Part shown: positions 7,585 to 16,625 of the stretch, piece after piece
Position numbering within the stretch: position 1 is the first letter of the stretch
Layout: the number at the start of each line of letters is the position of its first letter
Source: Pelethousia sp034933245
GTDB taxonomy: Bacteria > Bacillota > Clostridia > Christensenellales > CAG-138
Assembly (NCBI GenBank): GCA_034933245.1
Contig: JAYFNX010000055.1
Coordinates: forward strand, 1 to 26,136
Length of the DNA stretch: 26,136 bases
Reading direction: 5' to 3'
Made by a program: the position numbers and the translations under genes
Notes under the pieces: model-generated
Databases searched by the model: none
Told to the model about the DNA's origin: nothing
Seen by the model: the letters and a program-made list of their open reading frames with translations, nothing else

Positions 7585-9336
7585 ATGGGAAAATACTGCA
7601 AGGAATGCGGAACGCTCTTAAAGCCTGGCGCAAAATTTTGCCATGTGTGCGGCAAGACCCTTGCGCAAACGCCACAACCCCAGGAGCAGCCCCGGCAATA
7701 TGCGCCCCAACAATATGCACCCCGAAGTACGCATCCCATGGCAACGGCGCCGCGCATGAAAAGCCGCACAGGCCTGTTTATCGCCGGCGGAGCGGCGGTG
7801 CTGCTTGTGACGGCGCTGGCCCTTGTTTTGTTCGTCTGGCCCGGCCTTTATCATAAAGCGGGCAAAGAGGATGCGGCCACCGCGGCAAACGGAGTAGCGG
7901 CCGGCATAGTGGAGATGCCCAAGGATTCGCGGGAGATCGTACGTGCATCTGCGGCGCTGCTGCTGGATGAACTGCGGGCACAGGATGCATCCGGCCTGTG
8001 GAATATGGGCGCCGCCTTTGGAATTCCCCAGGAAATGATGGATAGCCCCCAGGCTGTTGTGGATGCGAGGCTGACGGCCGAGGACCAGGAAGATGAGATG
8101 AACTACCGGCAAAGCTCCACCGTGGCCGAGGATGGGACCGCGGCCTATGAGCTTACCTTGAGCGGGTCCGGGGAAACCATGGCCTCCGGCGCTTATTTTC
8201 AGGGCGACGATATGTTCATCCGGCTGCAAGATGCAACGCAGCCTTTGCTGCGCTATACTCTTTCCGACCCGCAGGATGTGGACGCCATAAACGCCCTGCC
8301 GCCCATGGAGCGGTATTTGGCCTGCCTTAGCGAGGCGCATCCCAAGGAACAGGCCGGGCTGGCTTGGGAAGAGCGGATGGCTTTGGCTATGGATAGCCTC
8401 ACCGCTACATTGGCGGAGGAGGATGTGGAACAAGGCACGCAAGAGCGATCTATCCTGGGGCAAACCCACCTGGTGGATACCTATACAATCTCCCTTTCAG
8501 GCCCGGCTGCGGGCGAAACGATGCGAGGCCTGCTTTCCGCCTGGGAAAGCGAGCGGGCAGCGCGCCGATTCCTCAATATGGCGGATAATGCGGATGCCAT
8601 TTTGGAGGAAGATATCGTGCCGGGAACCACCCTGGAGAATATGGCCGCTTTGGCGGAGGATAGCGCCGGCCAGGCCACCATGACTTTCGTGGTTTCCCTG
8701 CTGGAAGAGCGGCCCGTTGGCCTGGCGCTGCAGTTTTCTTTGCCTGAAGGGAGCATCGCGTTGGAGATGAACCTTTGGCAGGATGAATATGAGAAGGAGA
8801 ACCGGATCAGTCTGCGAGCGCCCGACGGCCGGGGATTCGACATGCAGGATTTGAGCCAAATTGGCACGGGCGGGGTTTACGACCAGGAACTTGTGCAAAC
8901 GCTTTATTTGCCGGGTGGCGCCGAAGGCGCGATTAACCGCATGACGGCCCAATCTACCTATGGCGATAATAGCTTAAGCACGACGTTCCAAAATGAATAT
9001 CTGGATATGTATAGTGGAAAGGGCACCGCTATTATGGCCGAAGGAACCTATAGCCATACCGTGGCGAACGGGCAACTCAACGGCAACGCTTCCGGCAAGA
9101 CATCTTTCCCGGTGGATGGGGAAACCCAGACCGTGCTGTATGACGCGACGGTGCTTTTATCCGACCAGCCAGGGGTGGCGCGGGTTCCGGAATTTCTGGA
9201 GGGCTCCGGAGTTTTCGCGCAGAATTACACAGAGCTTACGAGCCTTCTGATGGAAGATTATGAAGAGTTTGCGGAAATGAGCGACGCAAAGAAGGGGCTT
9301 GGGGCAAATCTTCTTTTGATGATGGGAGAAATGTAG
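7585..9336 (+). CDS. Zinc-ribbon protein with one membrane helix and a large extracellular region
   Basis: This 583-aa protein follows AAGGAGGG. The N-terminal zinc ribbon (Cys 5, 8, 19, 22: CKECG...CHVCGK) is followed by a Gln/Pro-rich linker (about 28-55), a membrane helix (about 63-85) and a long region of some 495 residues that should lie outside the cell. That region is acidic and rich in short beta-like stretches (YELTLSGSGE, HLVDTYTISLSG, EYEKENRISLRAPDG). I recognise no catalytic motif and no wall-anchoring signal. The cytoplasmic ribbon, linker, helix, exodomain layout is a known pattern among Firmicutes membrane proteins of unknown role. The ABC ATPase begins 25 bases downstream. 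A role in sensing, or in presenting an extracellular partner to the exporter, is inference. Confidence 0.86.
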   Translation: MGKYCKECGTLLKPGAKFCHVCGKTLAQTPQPQEQPRQYAPQQYAPRSTHPMATAPRMKSRTGLFIAGGAAVLLVTALALVLFVWPGLYHKAGKEDAATAANGVAAGIVEMPKDSREIVRASAALLLDELRAQDASGLWNMGAAFGIPQEMMDSPQAVVDARLTAEDQEDEMNYRQSSTVAEDGTAAYELTLSGSGETMASGAYFQGDDMFIRLQDATQPLLRYTLSDPQDVDAINALPPMERYLACLSEAHPKEQAGLAWEERMALAMDSLTATLAEEDVEQGTQERSILGQTHLVDTYTISLSGPAAGETMRGLLSAWESERAARRFLNMADNADAILEEDIVPGTTLENMAALAEDSAGQATMTFVVSLLEERPVGLALQFSLPEGSIALEMNLWQDEYEKENRISLRAPDGRGFDMQDLSQIGTGGVYDQELVQTLYLPGGAEGAINRMTAQSTYGDNSLSTTFQNEYLDMYSGKGTAIMAEGTYSHTVANGQLNGNASGKTSFPVDGETQTVLYDATVLLSDQPGVARVPEFLEGSGVFAQNYTELTSLLMEDYEEFAEMSDAKKGLGANLLLMMGEM

Positions 9337-9361
9337 AGCGCAGGAGGGAAATCGTAAACGT

Positions 9362-10036
9362 ATGCTGATGGGACGAGGGCTGACAAAGCGATATGGACGA
9401 CAGACGGTGCTGGAAAACGCCTGCCTGGAGGTACAGCCCGGAGAAGGGCTCGCGCTCATGGGAAAAAACGGAAGCGGAAAGACCACCCTGCTATCGCTGC
9501 TGGCGCTTGCCGCGCGCCCGGATGCAGGCGAAATCACCATAGATGGGCTTTCTCCAAAGACCAGCCGGGGCGCGTTGGGATATGCGCCCCAGGAGATTGC
9601 CTTGCTGGAGGAACTTACGGTAGAGGAGAATCTACGTTGCTGGTCCGCCCTGTCGCGGGCGGATACGGGGGAACGGCTGGCGTCTCTTTGCGCGGAACTG
9701 GATTTGGATTGCGTGCGCCGCAAACGGGTGGATAAACTATCGGGCGGCCAGCGCCGGCGGGTAAATCTGGCGGCCGCCCTGATGCGCAATGCACGCTATT
9801 TGCTGCTGGATGAGCCTTTTTCCGGGGTGGACGCGGATAGCAAAGGCCGCATTCTCTCCTTATTGCTAGAAAGCCTTTCCAGAGGCTGCGGCATCATTAT
9901 TGCAAGCCATCATCCGGATACCCTGCGGCCTCTCGTGCAGCGCATTATGGAGCTGGATCATGGAAAAACCACATATTGCGGCCCGGCCGACGCCTATTTC
10001 ACCATGAAAAAACTGCCTGGCGGGGACTGCCTATGA
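9362..10036 (+). CDS. ABC transporter ATP-binding subunit
   Basis: This 224-aa nucleotide-binding domain powers the two permeases that follow. Visible motifs in order are Walker A GKNGSGKTT (about 35-43), a Q-loop in YAPQEIALLEEL, the signature LSGGQRRRVNLAAALM, Walker B YLLLDEPFSGVD, and the H-loop in IIIASHH. It resembles the single-domain ATPases of ABC-2 exporters (DrrA/CcmA-like). It starts at ATG 9362, 25 bases after the previous gene, with GGAGGG ahead. Its stop overlaps the next start by 4 bases (ATGA), so ATPase and permease are translationally coupled. The substrate cannot be read from the sequence. Confidence 0.94.
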   Translation: MLMGRGLTKRYGRQTVLENACLEVQPGEGLALMGKNGSGKTTLLSLLALAARPDAGEITIDGLSPKTSRGALGYAPQEIALLEELTVEENLRCWSALSRADTGERLASLCAELDLDCVRRKRVDKLSGGQRRRVNLAAALMRNARYLLLDEPFSGVDADSKGRILSLLLESLSRGCGIIIASHHPDTLRPLVQRIMELDHGKTTYCGPADAYFTMKKLPGGDCL

Positions 10037-11283
10037 GCCTGCGCAGTTTCATCTATTTGGATATCAAACGCTTGTTTAACAGCGGCAGAACCGCTCTTTT
10101 CGCCCTGCTTGCCCCGTTGCTGGGGCTGCTGGTATTTGGCTCCGTGGTGGCCCCCATGCTGGCGGGCAGCCCCGAGATGGTCATCCCCTATGCCGTCTGC
10201 AATGAGGACGGCAGCGAAGCGGTGACGCTGTTCATTAACCTGATCTCCCGCTCGGAATCCCTGCGGGATCTTTCTGCCATGTATCCCGTGGCGGATCTGG
10301 AAACAGGATACCGCCTGCTGGAAAGCGGGCAGGTTCTCGTGCTGGTTCACATCCCGCAGGACTTCTATCAACGAATTACCCGGGGCGAGGACGCACAGGT
10401 GGAACTTACAGCCTATCCGGCCCACACCTTTGAGCAGACGATGATTTTCCTCACCTTGGACGGAGCCCTATCCGCAGTGGGCCAAAGCCAGAACCTGATG
10501 CATATGGTAGGGGAGGCCGCAAGGCGGGCCGGTGCGGGCGAAGAGGAGAGCGAAACCCTTGTAAACGAGGGATTGGATTATGCTATCCGCCAGTATATGG
10601 AGCGCCGAACGGCCTTGGGAAAGGGCGGCGCTCTTTCCCCTACGGGGGATTATCTGCCCTTGGAATATTATATATCCGCTATTTTTGCCCTCTTTGCCGC
10701 AATGGCCATGCTGCCCGCGCTGCGGCTGACTGCGGCGGATTGCGGCGGGCCGCTTCTGCGGCGGGGACTGCTTGCAAGCCGTTCCCAGGTGCGGCGATAC
10801 TGCCTGGGGCGGTTGCTATCCGGCGCGCTGCTTATTTTTTTGACGCTGGCCATTTTACTCCCCATTTGCGGGTTGTTCCGGAGCATGGGCTCGGTGCTTT
10901 ATTGGGGGCGGGACCATACTGCCTGGGGATGGGTGGCCCTGCTGGTGGCGCTGCCCGTGATTTCCCTCACCTTCTCCGCGCTGGCTCTGGCGATCGGGGG
11001 GGCGGCGGGAGAGCCGCGCCTGGGCCTTTGGTGTGGCTTTTACGCGGTTCTTCTCATGGCTGCGCTGTCCGGGGCGCTGCTGGCCGAAGGCCGGCTGCCG
11101 GCCATCCTGGCGGAAATCGGGCATTGGACGCCTTTAAAACCCGCTATGCGCATCATCGCCGGCACCCTCTTTTCCTTTGATGCCGGGCGCTATGCCCAGG
11201 ATATGCTGCGGCTTTGCATTATGCTGGCGGCGCTTTGGGGCATAAGCGACATCCTGATTGCCCGGCGGGGAGGCTGCTTATGA
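10033..11283 (+). CDS. ABC-2 type exporter permease, first of two
   Basis: The protein is 416 aa, beginning at the ATG that overlaps the ATPase stop. The frame is open further upstream (to 9976), but that part lies inside the ATPase gene. Membrane helix 1 (about 20-42, FALLAPLLGLLVFGSVVAPML) is followed by a large extracytoplasmic loop of roughly 160 residues (AVCNEDGSEAVTLFINLI, VLVHIPQDFYQRI), then five or more helices in the C-terminal half. This is the ABC-2 (YhaP/DrrB-like) layout. It ends with another ATGA overlap into the second permease. Two consecutive permeases with one ATPase suggest a heterodimeric membrane part. Confidence 0.9.
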   Translation: MSLRSFIYLDIKRLFNSGRTALFALLAPLLGLLVFGSVVAPMLAGSPEMVIPYAVCNEDGSEAVTLFINLISRSESLRDLSAMYPVADLETGYRLLESGQVLVLVHIPQDFYQRITRGEDAQVELTAYPAHTFEQTMIFLTLDGALSAVGQSQNLMHMVGEAARRAGAGEEESETLVNEGLDYAIRQYMERRTALGKGGALSPTGDYLPLEYYISAIFALFAAMAMLPALRLTAADCGGPLLRRGLLASRSQVRRYCLGRLLSGALLIFLTLAILLPICGLFRSMGSVLYWGRDHTAWGWVALLVALPVISLTFSALALAIGGAAGEPRLGLWCGFYAVLLMAALSGALLAEGRLPAILAEIGHWTPLKPAMRIIAGTLFSFDAGRYAQDMLRLCIMLAALWGISDILIARRGGCL

Positions 11284-12479
11284 GGCTGCTTTCGTTATTT
11301 GGGGGCCGTCTGGCCGCATCGCTTAGGGATCTATGGTCCCTGAGCATCATCCTGCTGGCCATTGTTGTGGCCACAACGGCAGGGTGGTACAGCCGCGAAA
11401 AGCAAGCGGGCGTGTTTCGCGTTGCCGTAATCAACCGGGATGCGGGAAACTTGGGAGAGCAGCTTGTGGAAATGCTTCGTGCGGAGGCGGACCTGCAACT
11501 CGTGGCCGTGGAGGAGGAGCAGGCTCGCCTGATGCTGCGGCAGGATCGGCTCCAATGCCTGTTTATCATCCGGGAGGATTTTTCCGCCCGGTTACAGGAG
11601 CGGGATTATAAGGAGCTGGTGGAACTTATGGTGGCGCCGGGATCCGCCTACGGTTCCGCCGTCAGCGAGCCGCTGGTCAATGGAATTATGAAGCTTTGGT
11701 TCGAGCAGCAGGCCCGATATGATCTGCACGTGTTCCTAGCGCAACGGGGCCTTGCGATGAGCCCGCAAGAGTGGGAAACGCTAAAGAAGAATATGGAGAA
11801 GGCTTGGCAGGAAGGGGCCAAAATCAGCGTGCTCCGCACGGAGCCCAGCGCGCAAACGAACCGGATCTTGGAGATGAATTTGGCGCAAGGGGCGCAAAAC
11901 CATAGCGCGGCAACGACAGCGTTGTCCTGGTATGGGGTATTATCCCTTTTTTATCTCATTGCAGGAGGCTCGTGGATTGCGGAGAGCGGCAAACGGGGTT
12001 TGCTGGCGCGGGCCGCGCATACGGGCGTGGGCCATGCCCGCTTTTTCCTCATACAGGCGGGAGCAAGCCTAGCTGTGGTGCTTGGCGGGTTCGTCCTGAC
12101 CGGCCTGCTCGGCGGCGAAGGCCGTCGCCTGCTGGCTTTGCTGCCGCATCTGTTCCTGTATGGCGCGGGGTGCCTAGGTATGTCCTTAGCCGTATGCTCG
12201 CTATGCCGTCATCTGACGCCGCTGCTTTTTGCCGCGCCCGTGGTCAGCCTGTCCGCAGGCGTGCTGTCCGGCTTGCTCATGCCCTTGCCGGATTGGGCTG
12301 CCGTATGGGTCGTGCTTTCGGGGGTGCTGCCCGGCAGGTGGCTGCATGCGGCCCTTTCGGGCGCGCCGAAACCTGTCTGGGGTTTTGCAACGGCTGTGGG
12401 TTGGCTGGCGGCGGGGCTGCTCTTTTCCTATCTTGGCGGCGGCTATTATAAAAAGGAGAATTTATGCGAAAATTGCTAG
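11280..12479 (+). CDS. ABC-2 type exporter permease, second of two
   Basis: The protein is 399 aa, starting at ATG 11280 within the previous stop. It repeats the partner's layout: helix 1 (about 19-37, LSIILLAIVVATTAG), an extracytoplasmic region with a RVAVINRD motif and a helical stretch, then six helices from about residue 220. The RVAVINRD / FIIREDFSARL pieces match the VAVVNED / VIPEDFS pattern typical of ABC-2 permeases. The two permeases are clearly related in architecture but diverged in sequence, as in heterodimeric exporters. Its last 16 bases overlap the radical SAM gene. Confidence 0.9.
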   Translation: MRLLSLFGGRLAASLRDLWSLSIILLAIVVATTAGWYSREKQAGVFRVAVINRDAGNLGEQLVEMLRAEADLQLVAVEEEQARLMLRQDRLQCLFIIREDFSARLQERDYKELVELMVAPGSAYGSAVSEPLVNGIMKLWFEQQARYDLHVFLAQRGLAMSPQEWETLKKNMEKAWQEGAKISVLRTEPSAQTNRILEMNLAQGAQNHSAATTALSWYGVLSLFYLIAGGSWIAESGKRGLLARAAHTGVGHARFFLIQAGASLAVVLGGFVLTGLLGGEGRRLLALLPHLFLYGAGCLGMSLAVCSLCRHLTPLLFAAPVVSLSAGVLSGLLMPLPDWAAVWVVLSGVLPGRWLHAALSGAPKPVWGFATAVGWLAAGLLFSYLGGGYYKKENLCENC

Positions 12480-13792
12480 TGAATGGTATCTACGAGGACG
12501 TCCCCCCTTTTCCGCATCCGAAGGACTATGCCCACCGATGCGCCAAGTTTTTTGGCGCGAAAAGCCTAATGGCATTTACCGCCATCAGCAGATTCCAAGC
12601 ATTGCGAGAGCTTATGAATTGCCGCAGATTCCGCTGCGCTATTCCGCGGGACATCCTGCTGGACCCGACAAACGCCTGCAATATGCATTGCAAGGGTTGC
12701 TGGGCAGGCTCTTATGCAAGCGCGGCGAGCATTCCCTATGAAAGATGGGATGCCCTGCTGAGCGAGGCAAAGGAATTGGGAACCATGGACATTTTGTATA
12801 CGGGCGGAGAACCTCTCGTCCGCAAAGACGAAATTCTATCCCTGGCAAAAAAACATAACAGGCTCTTTTTTGGCGCCTTTACCAACGGAACCCTGGTGGA
12901 CGAAGAATTTGTAAAAACGATGCGGGCGCTTGGGAATATCACGCTTTTTGTGAGCATCGAAGGGTATAAGGCGGAAACGGATTTTCGCAGGGGCGAGGGG
13001 GCGTATGAGCGGATTCTCCATGCCATGGAGCTCCTTAAACGGTACGATATCGCCTATGGGTTTTCCCTTTGCTATCACAAGAAAAATTATGAGCTCGTTA
13101 CCAGCGATGCATTTCTGGACTTTCTGCGGGAAAGGGGCGCTTGGTTTGGCTGGGCGTTTGGTTATCGCCCTATCGGCCACGATGCGGATATGTCCCTGGT
13201 ACTTTCCCCAAAGGAGCGGGCCTATGTGGCGAATCGATTCAACGAATACGCCCAAAGGCATTCTTTTACGATTATCGATTTGTTCAACAACGGACACAAG
13301 ATTTTTGGCTGTGTGGGCGGCGGAAACGGCTATCTGCATATCAATGCCAACGGGGATGTGGAGCCCTGCGCTTTTTGTCATTATTCGGACGCAAACATAA
13401 ACGATATGTCCCTTCAGCAGGCGCTGCAATCTCCTTTTTTACGAGCGTTTCGAAATGCGCAGCCCTTTTCGGACAATCCGTTTACCCCTTGCCCACTCTA
13501 TGACAATCCGGAAAAAATGGTGGAACTTTCGGAGAAATACCACGCCGTATCCACCCATTTTCCATGCGGGGAAAGCGCGGCGGATTTTGCGGATAAAGTA
13601 AAGGATACGGCAAAGGAATGGCATGCGTTGGCCTCCAACTGCTATGCAGGCCTTCCCAAGAGCGAGACCGTAATGTTCCGCAAGATGAAAAGAGTAGTGG
13701 GCCTCAGAAATTATTTAGCGGGAGATCACCGCATGCAGGAAAGGGAAACGCACGAACCTGTGACGGAAAATATAGCGGGGCTGGATCAATAA
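12464..13792 (+). CDS. Radical SAM protein with a cysteine-rich SPASM-like C-terminal region
   Basis: This is a 442-aa radical SAM enzyme. CNMHCKGC (Cys 72, 76, 79; CX3CX2C) binds the [4Fe-4S] cluster, and GGEP (114-117) is the SAM motif. The C-terminal part has GCVGGGNGYLHINANGDVEP followed by CAFC and later CPLYDNPEK and FPCGES, a Cys set compatible with auxiliary Fe-S clusters of the SPASM/twitch kind. The gene starts inside the second permease gene (AAAAGGAG ahead), so it belongs to the operon. SPASM enzymes often modify peptides, but similar genes in Clostridia occur without peptide precursors, and I see no convincing precursor nearby. Substrate unknown. Confidence 0.92.
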   Translation: MRKLLVNGIYEDVPPFPHPKDYAHRCAKFFGAKSLMAFTAISRFQALRELMNCRRFRCAIPRDILLDPTNACNMHCKGCWAGSYASAASIPYERWDALLSEAKELGTMDILYTGGEPLVRKDEILSLAKKHNRLFFGAFTNGTLVDEEFVKTMRALGNITLFVSIEGYKAETDFRRGEGAYERILHAMELLKRYDIAYGFSLCYHKKNYELVTSDAFLDFLRERGAWFGWAFGYRPIGHDADMSLVLSPKERAYVANRFNEYAQRHSFTIIDLFNNGHKIFGCVGGGNGYLHINANGDVEPCAFCHYSDANINDMSLQQALQSPFLRAFRNAQPFSDNPFTPCPLYDNPEKMVELSEKYHAVSTHFPCGESAADFADKVKDTAKEWHALASNCYAGLPKSETVMFRKMKRVVGLRNYLAGDHRMQERETHEPVTENIAGLDQ

Positions 13793-13827
13793 GGCATGCG
13801 GCTAACAGCCTTGAATGGGATCATACC

Positions 13828-13843
13828 GTGCTTTCAAAAGCAC
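13828..13843 (+). terminator. Small hairpin after the radical SAM gene
   Basis: GTGCTT pairs with AAGCAC around TCAA, 36 bases past the stop. There is no U-run, so termination is uncertain, but no other candidate is seen at the end of the operon. Confidence 0.3.
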
Positions 13844-13879
13844 TTCCTCGATAGGGGGGGAGAAGGCTGAAATAAACAT

Positions 13880-14070
13880 GAACAACCCGGCCGTACAGCT
13901 TCTGCAAAGAAGCCGTTGCTGCATATCAAACGGGGCAAACCGATTGCGCTTATGCACCGGGACCTGTTGCCGGCTGAACGAGCGCATGACCGCCTCTAGA
14001 AAAAATGGCCATAGCGGCCAGGGATGGGGGAATCTATCTGGTTTTGTTGCCGCGACAATCTGCAGGAGAG
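13880..14070 (+). pseudogene. Possible decayed fragment of a peptidase gene (M15/VanY-like), very uncertain
   Basis: Two plus-strand frames joined by a frameshift read KPLLHIKRGKPIALMHRDLL...AERAHDRL and then LEKMAIAARDGGIYLVLL. The pattern resembles the start of VanY-type D-Ala-D-Ala carboxypeptidases (a KPLLLVN-like opening, then an m..aA...Gi.l stretch), but the sequence breaks off before the catalytic region. I see no intact gene in 13793-14103. The alternative is chance similarity. Confidence 0.2.
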
Positions 14071-14103
14071 ACTGCGGTATCCCAGTCTCTCCCGCATGGC
14101 AAA

Positions 14104-14340
14104 TCAACCGCAGTTTGTAAGCAATAGAAACGACAAAACAAGCAGCCCGATAAAGGCCAGAAATAGAAGCAGACCAATATTTTTGCCATCCGGTTTTTTC
14201 TGCCCGGTATCATTTTCCGAAATGCTATACCCCGTACCGCCGCAATACGGACATTCCTCCTCAATCATGTGGCAGTTGTGAAAGCCCGCCTCCACACGCC
14301 CCGTTCCGTTACATACCGTGCAACCCCTTTTTTTCTCCAT
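14104..14340 (-). CDS. DnaJ-type zinc-finger membrane microprotein
   Basis: This 78-aa protein carries two CXXCXGXG motifs, CTVCNGTG (about 7-14) and CPYCGGTG (about 30-37), the zinc-binding repeats of DnaJ-like fingers. A polar stretch and a single C-terminal membrane helix (about 54-74, IGLLLFLAFIGLLVLSFLLL) follow. The frame is open up to 14523, but ATG 14340 is chosen because AAAGGAGT sits seven bases ahead and the upstream part has unlikely composition. There is no J domain, so it is not a co-chaperone as such. Similar tail-anchored small zinc-finger proteins have no known function. Confidence 0.72.
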   Translation of the reverse strand: MEKKRGCTVCNGTGRVEAGFHNCHMIEEECPYCGGTGYSISENDTGQKKPDGKNIGLLLFLAFIGLLVLSFLLLTNCG

Positions 14341-14535
14341 GAGGAAGACTCCTTTCTTCAAACCGCAGATTTCTTGTGAGCGAACCCTGGATGCGCAAAC
14401 CTTGAAAATATCGAGTATCGGATGGCCCACCGCAACGTTGCGGGCGGCAATATCGCTTCGCATGCCGCGCATGTCGGACTCCGGCGCAAGACGAATATTG
14501 GTGCTTGCGCATCGCACATGCATGCTGCCGCATTC

Positions 14536-15015
14536 TTATGCTTTTTTGAAGTTTGTCATAGCGTCCACTACCATGAGGGTGTCAAAGTCATATACGCGCT
14601 CATATTCCGCGCAGACGGCGTGCAGACGGTTATCTTTTTCAAAGCGACATTCTGTGGGGTCGAACGCGTCGCTGCGCCGCATGGCATCCCAATCCTTTGG
14701 TGAAAGAATGAAATCGGGTTCAGAGGATTTGCCTGGATCCGCATCCAGAAGATAGACCCCGTCGCGTGCGAGAGCCGCGAGATAGAGACCCTGCTGATCC
14801 ATACAAAGACTATAAAAGTGTTGGCCGGGAAAGCTCAAACACCAATCCCAATACAACTCGGTGGGATCTTTTGCGGCGCATAAGCTGATTTCTTCGCCGC
14901 CCCAAGACGTAACAAGGCAATAGTAACGCCAGCTGCGCGGATCTCGAGCCAATACGGTAACGTCTACACTGAAAAGACTGTCGTGGGTGCCGGGAAAATG
15001 ATAATGCTCTTTCAT
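14536..15015 (-). CDS. 159-aa hypothetical protein
   Basis: The product is a soluble, aromatic-rich protein starting MKEHYHFPGTHDSLFSV. Repeating short patterns (YYCLVTSWGGEEISLCAA, HFYSLCMDQQGLYLAALA, DGVYLLDADPGK) suggest a small beta-propeller-like or beta-sheet fold. It has no signal peptide or membrane segment. A weak purine stretch (GGCGAGG) precedes the ATG. I do not recognise the family. Base composition and codon use look like those of intact genes nearby, and the frame is unbroken although it lies in a region of decayed genes. No function can be proposed. Confidence 0.6.
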   Translation of the reverse strand: MKEHYHFPGTHDSLFSVDVTVLARDPRSWRYYCLVTSWGGEEISLCAAKDPTELYWDWCLSFPGQHFYSLCMDQQGLYLAALARDGVYLLDADPGKSSEPDFILSPKDWDAMRRSDAFDPTECRFEKDNRLHAVCAEYERVYDFDTLMVVDAMTNFKKA

Positions 15016-15623
15016 GTTGCCGCCTCGCCGCTTTCTTCTTTATAGCTCCAGTTTACATGATGCGATTGCCTATGTTTTTCTTAGAAGTTGCAGTTCATAA
15101 GAATATCCCGGTTAAACGCTTCGGATTTCGTATATCCATCTTCAAGTTTCGACATAAGCAGAGTGCCCGCACCGAACATAGTGCGCATGAACCTTGCTCG
15201 GGGGCTGCCCATACCATGCAGGAGGACAAGGGCACCGTGGAAGAATGGATTTTTCAGAAGGTTGCAGTCTTTCATTACGTCTATGAATGAAGAGGCAAAT
15301 TCTAAAGTTAATTATACTAAATGTAAAAGCGCTTTGGGTTTGCTGGCGGCAAACATCAAAGGCTTTTTATCATCCTTGCCTCCATTGATTTTTATGAAAT
15401 TTGAGGACAATCAATTTCGGCAAATCGCATAGACCGACTTGCGACGGCCATGCTTCGGGGCAGAATTTTCAACCTCCCAAACAACCCTTTTGCGCTGCGC
15501 GGGATGATTCGCATACATGCGGGTCGCCGCGGCACGAGCGCAAAAAATAGTTGCTTTCTACCGCATACAACGAAACGACGGCTTCATTGTGAAAGCAGAC
15601 AACAGATGCCGCAATATAGCAGA
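15016..15623. other. Intergenic stretch without a supportable gene
   Basis: The longest coherent piece is a minus-strand frame at 15081-15275 (64 codons, with NPFFHGALVLLHGMGSPRARF) that reads like protein but lacks a ribosome site, so it may be the relic of a gene. AT-rich bases around 15300-15320 contain TATAAT on the minus strand (15310-15315) without a matching -35. Other open frames here are short and of unlikely composition. The stretch fits the decay seen on both sides. Confidence 0.4.
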
Positions 15624-16625
15624 TCAACCGGGAGCGCCCGCCTTAAGCCCTGCGATCCAGATGATGCCCACGGAGAGCGGAAGGCAGGCGACAATCAGCA
15701 GCATGGCAGGCAGATAGCCCGCTTTCTCAATCAGAACACCCATCAGCGCCGGGATGATCAGAGCGGCCAGAGAAACGCCCAATACAACAATCGATGAAGC
15801 GGAGGCGGTTCGATCCGGGAAAGCATCGCAACAAAGGATTACCATAGAGGGAACCGCCGATCCCTGTAGAAAACCGACAGCAAATAAAAAGCCGCGCGCG
15901 GCGGGCAGCGTCATCGGAAATGACAAAAAAGCGAGATAAATCCCAGCGGAACAGAGGATAGAAAAAAGGTAGAAACGCCGGACGTTTACCCTATTGTAGA
16001 TCAAAGGGGATAAAGCCCGTATTCCCAATGCGCCTAAAAAATACAGGGTGAGAATACCGGCCGCCTCCTGATAGGATATAGACAGGTTATGCATACAGTA
16101 CTTCGGCAGCCAGGAAGAGATTCCGGTTTGGAAACAAAGATACAGAAAGCTGGCAAGCAGATACATCCATGCATGCGCATTATAGAAGATCTCCGCCGGA
16201 TTGCGCGCCGCGTGCGCACGAATTGTGCGCATATCGCCGTATGGCGTCTGCGCGCGTATGTGCGTTCCAACAACCGTCATAACGATATAACAAGCCAAGG
16301 ACAGGGCGCCAAGCAACAGATATGGACGCGCATAGGTTTGTGGGTTCAACGGGTTTGAAAGCACCGTCACGAGCAAGGGCGCCAGCATGGCTCCAGTGCC
16401 ATAAAAGGCATGGACAAACGGAAGAAGCGTGTTCTTCTTTTCCGGGTATACATCCGCAATTAAACCATTCATTAACAAATCCATGGTGATGTAGCCCGTT
16501 CCGCCCAGTAATGAAAAGACGAGAAGCAGCCCGTATCCATGCCCGGCGTTCATATGGGTTGGGATGGTGCCAATCAGGATGCCAGCAAGTCCCATGAGGA
16601 AAAGACCAACACAAATGCCGCTTCT
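15624..16625 (-). pseudogene. MFS transporter lacking its N-terminal part
   Basis: From about GICVGLFLMGLAG onward (some 330 residues), the minus-strand frame is a good major facilitator protein with roughly ten membrane helices. It includes VYPEKKNTLLPFVHAFYGTGAMLAPL, a pattern of the sugar/fucose-permease-like group, and an intact C-terminus. The first two helices and the loop-2-3 motif are missing. The frame stays open to 16802, but those ~60 residues are the antisense of the neighbouring EamA gene and are polar and non-homologous. The gene has been cut at its 5' end by a rearrangement near 16620. An internal start could still make a protein, but a functional transporter is unlikely. Confidence 0.78.

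Noticed and set aside
7618..8469. 283-codon open frame antisense to the large zinc-ribbon protein
   Set aside because: Shadow of a GC-rich gene. The sense strand has a zinc ribbon, a membrane helix and a strong ribosome site; the antisense has none of these.
12836..13429. 197-codon open frame antisense to the radical SAM gene
   Set aside because: No ribosome site and no protein family; the sense gene is certain.
13815..14120. Cys-containing 101-codon frame downstream of the radical SAM gene as a possible peptide precursor
   Set aside because: The cysteines are scattered, there is no leader-core layout and no ribosome site at the best ATG, and another frame reads more like a decayed protein gene.
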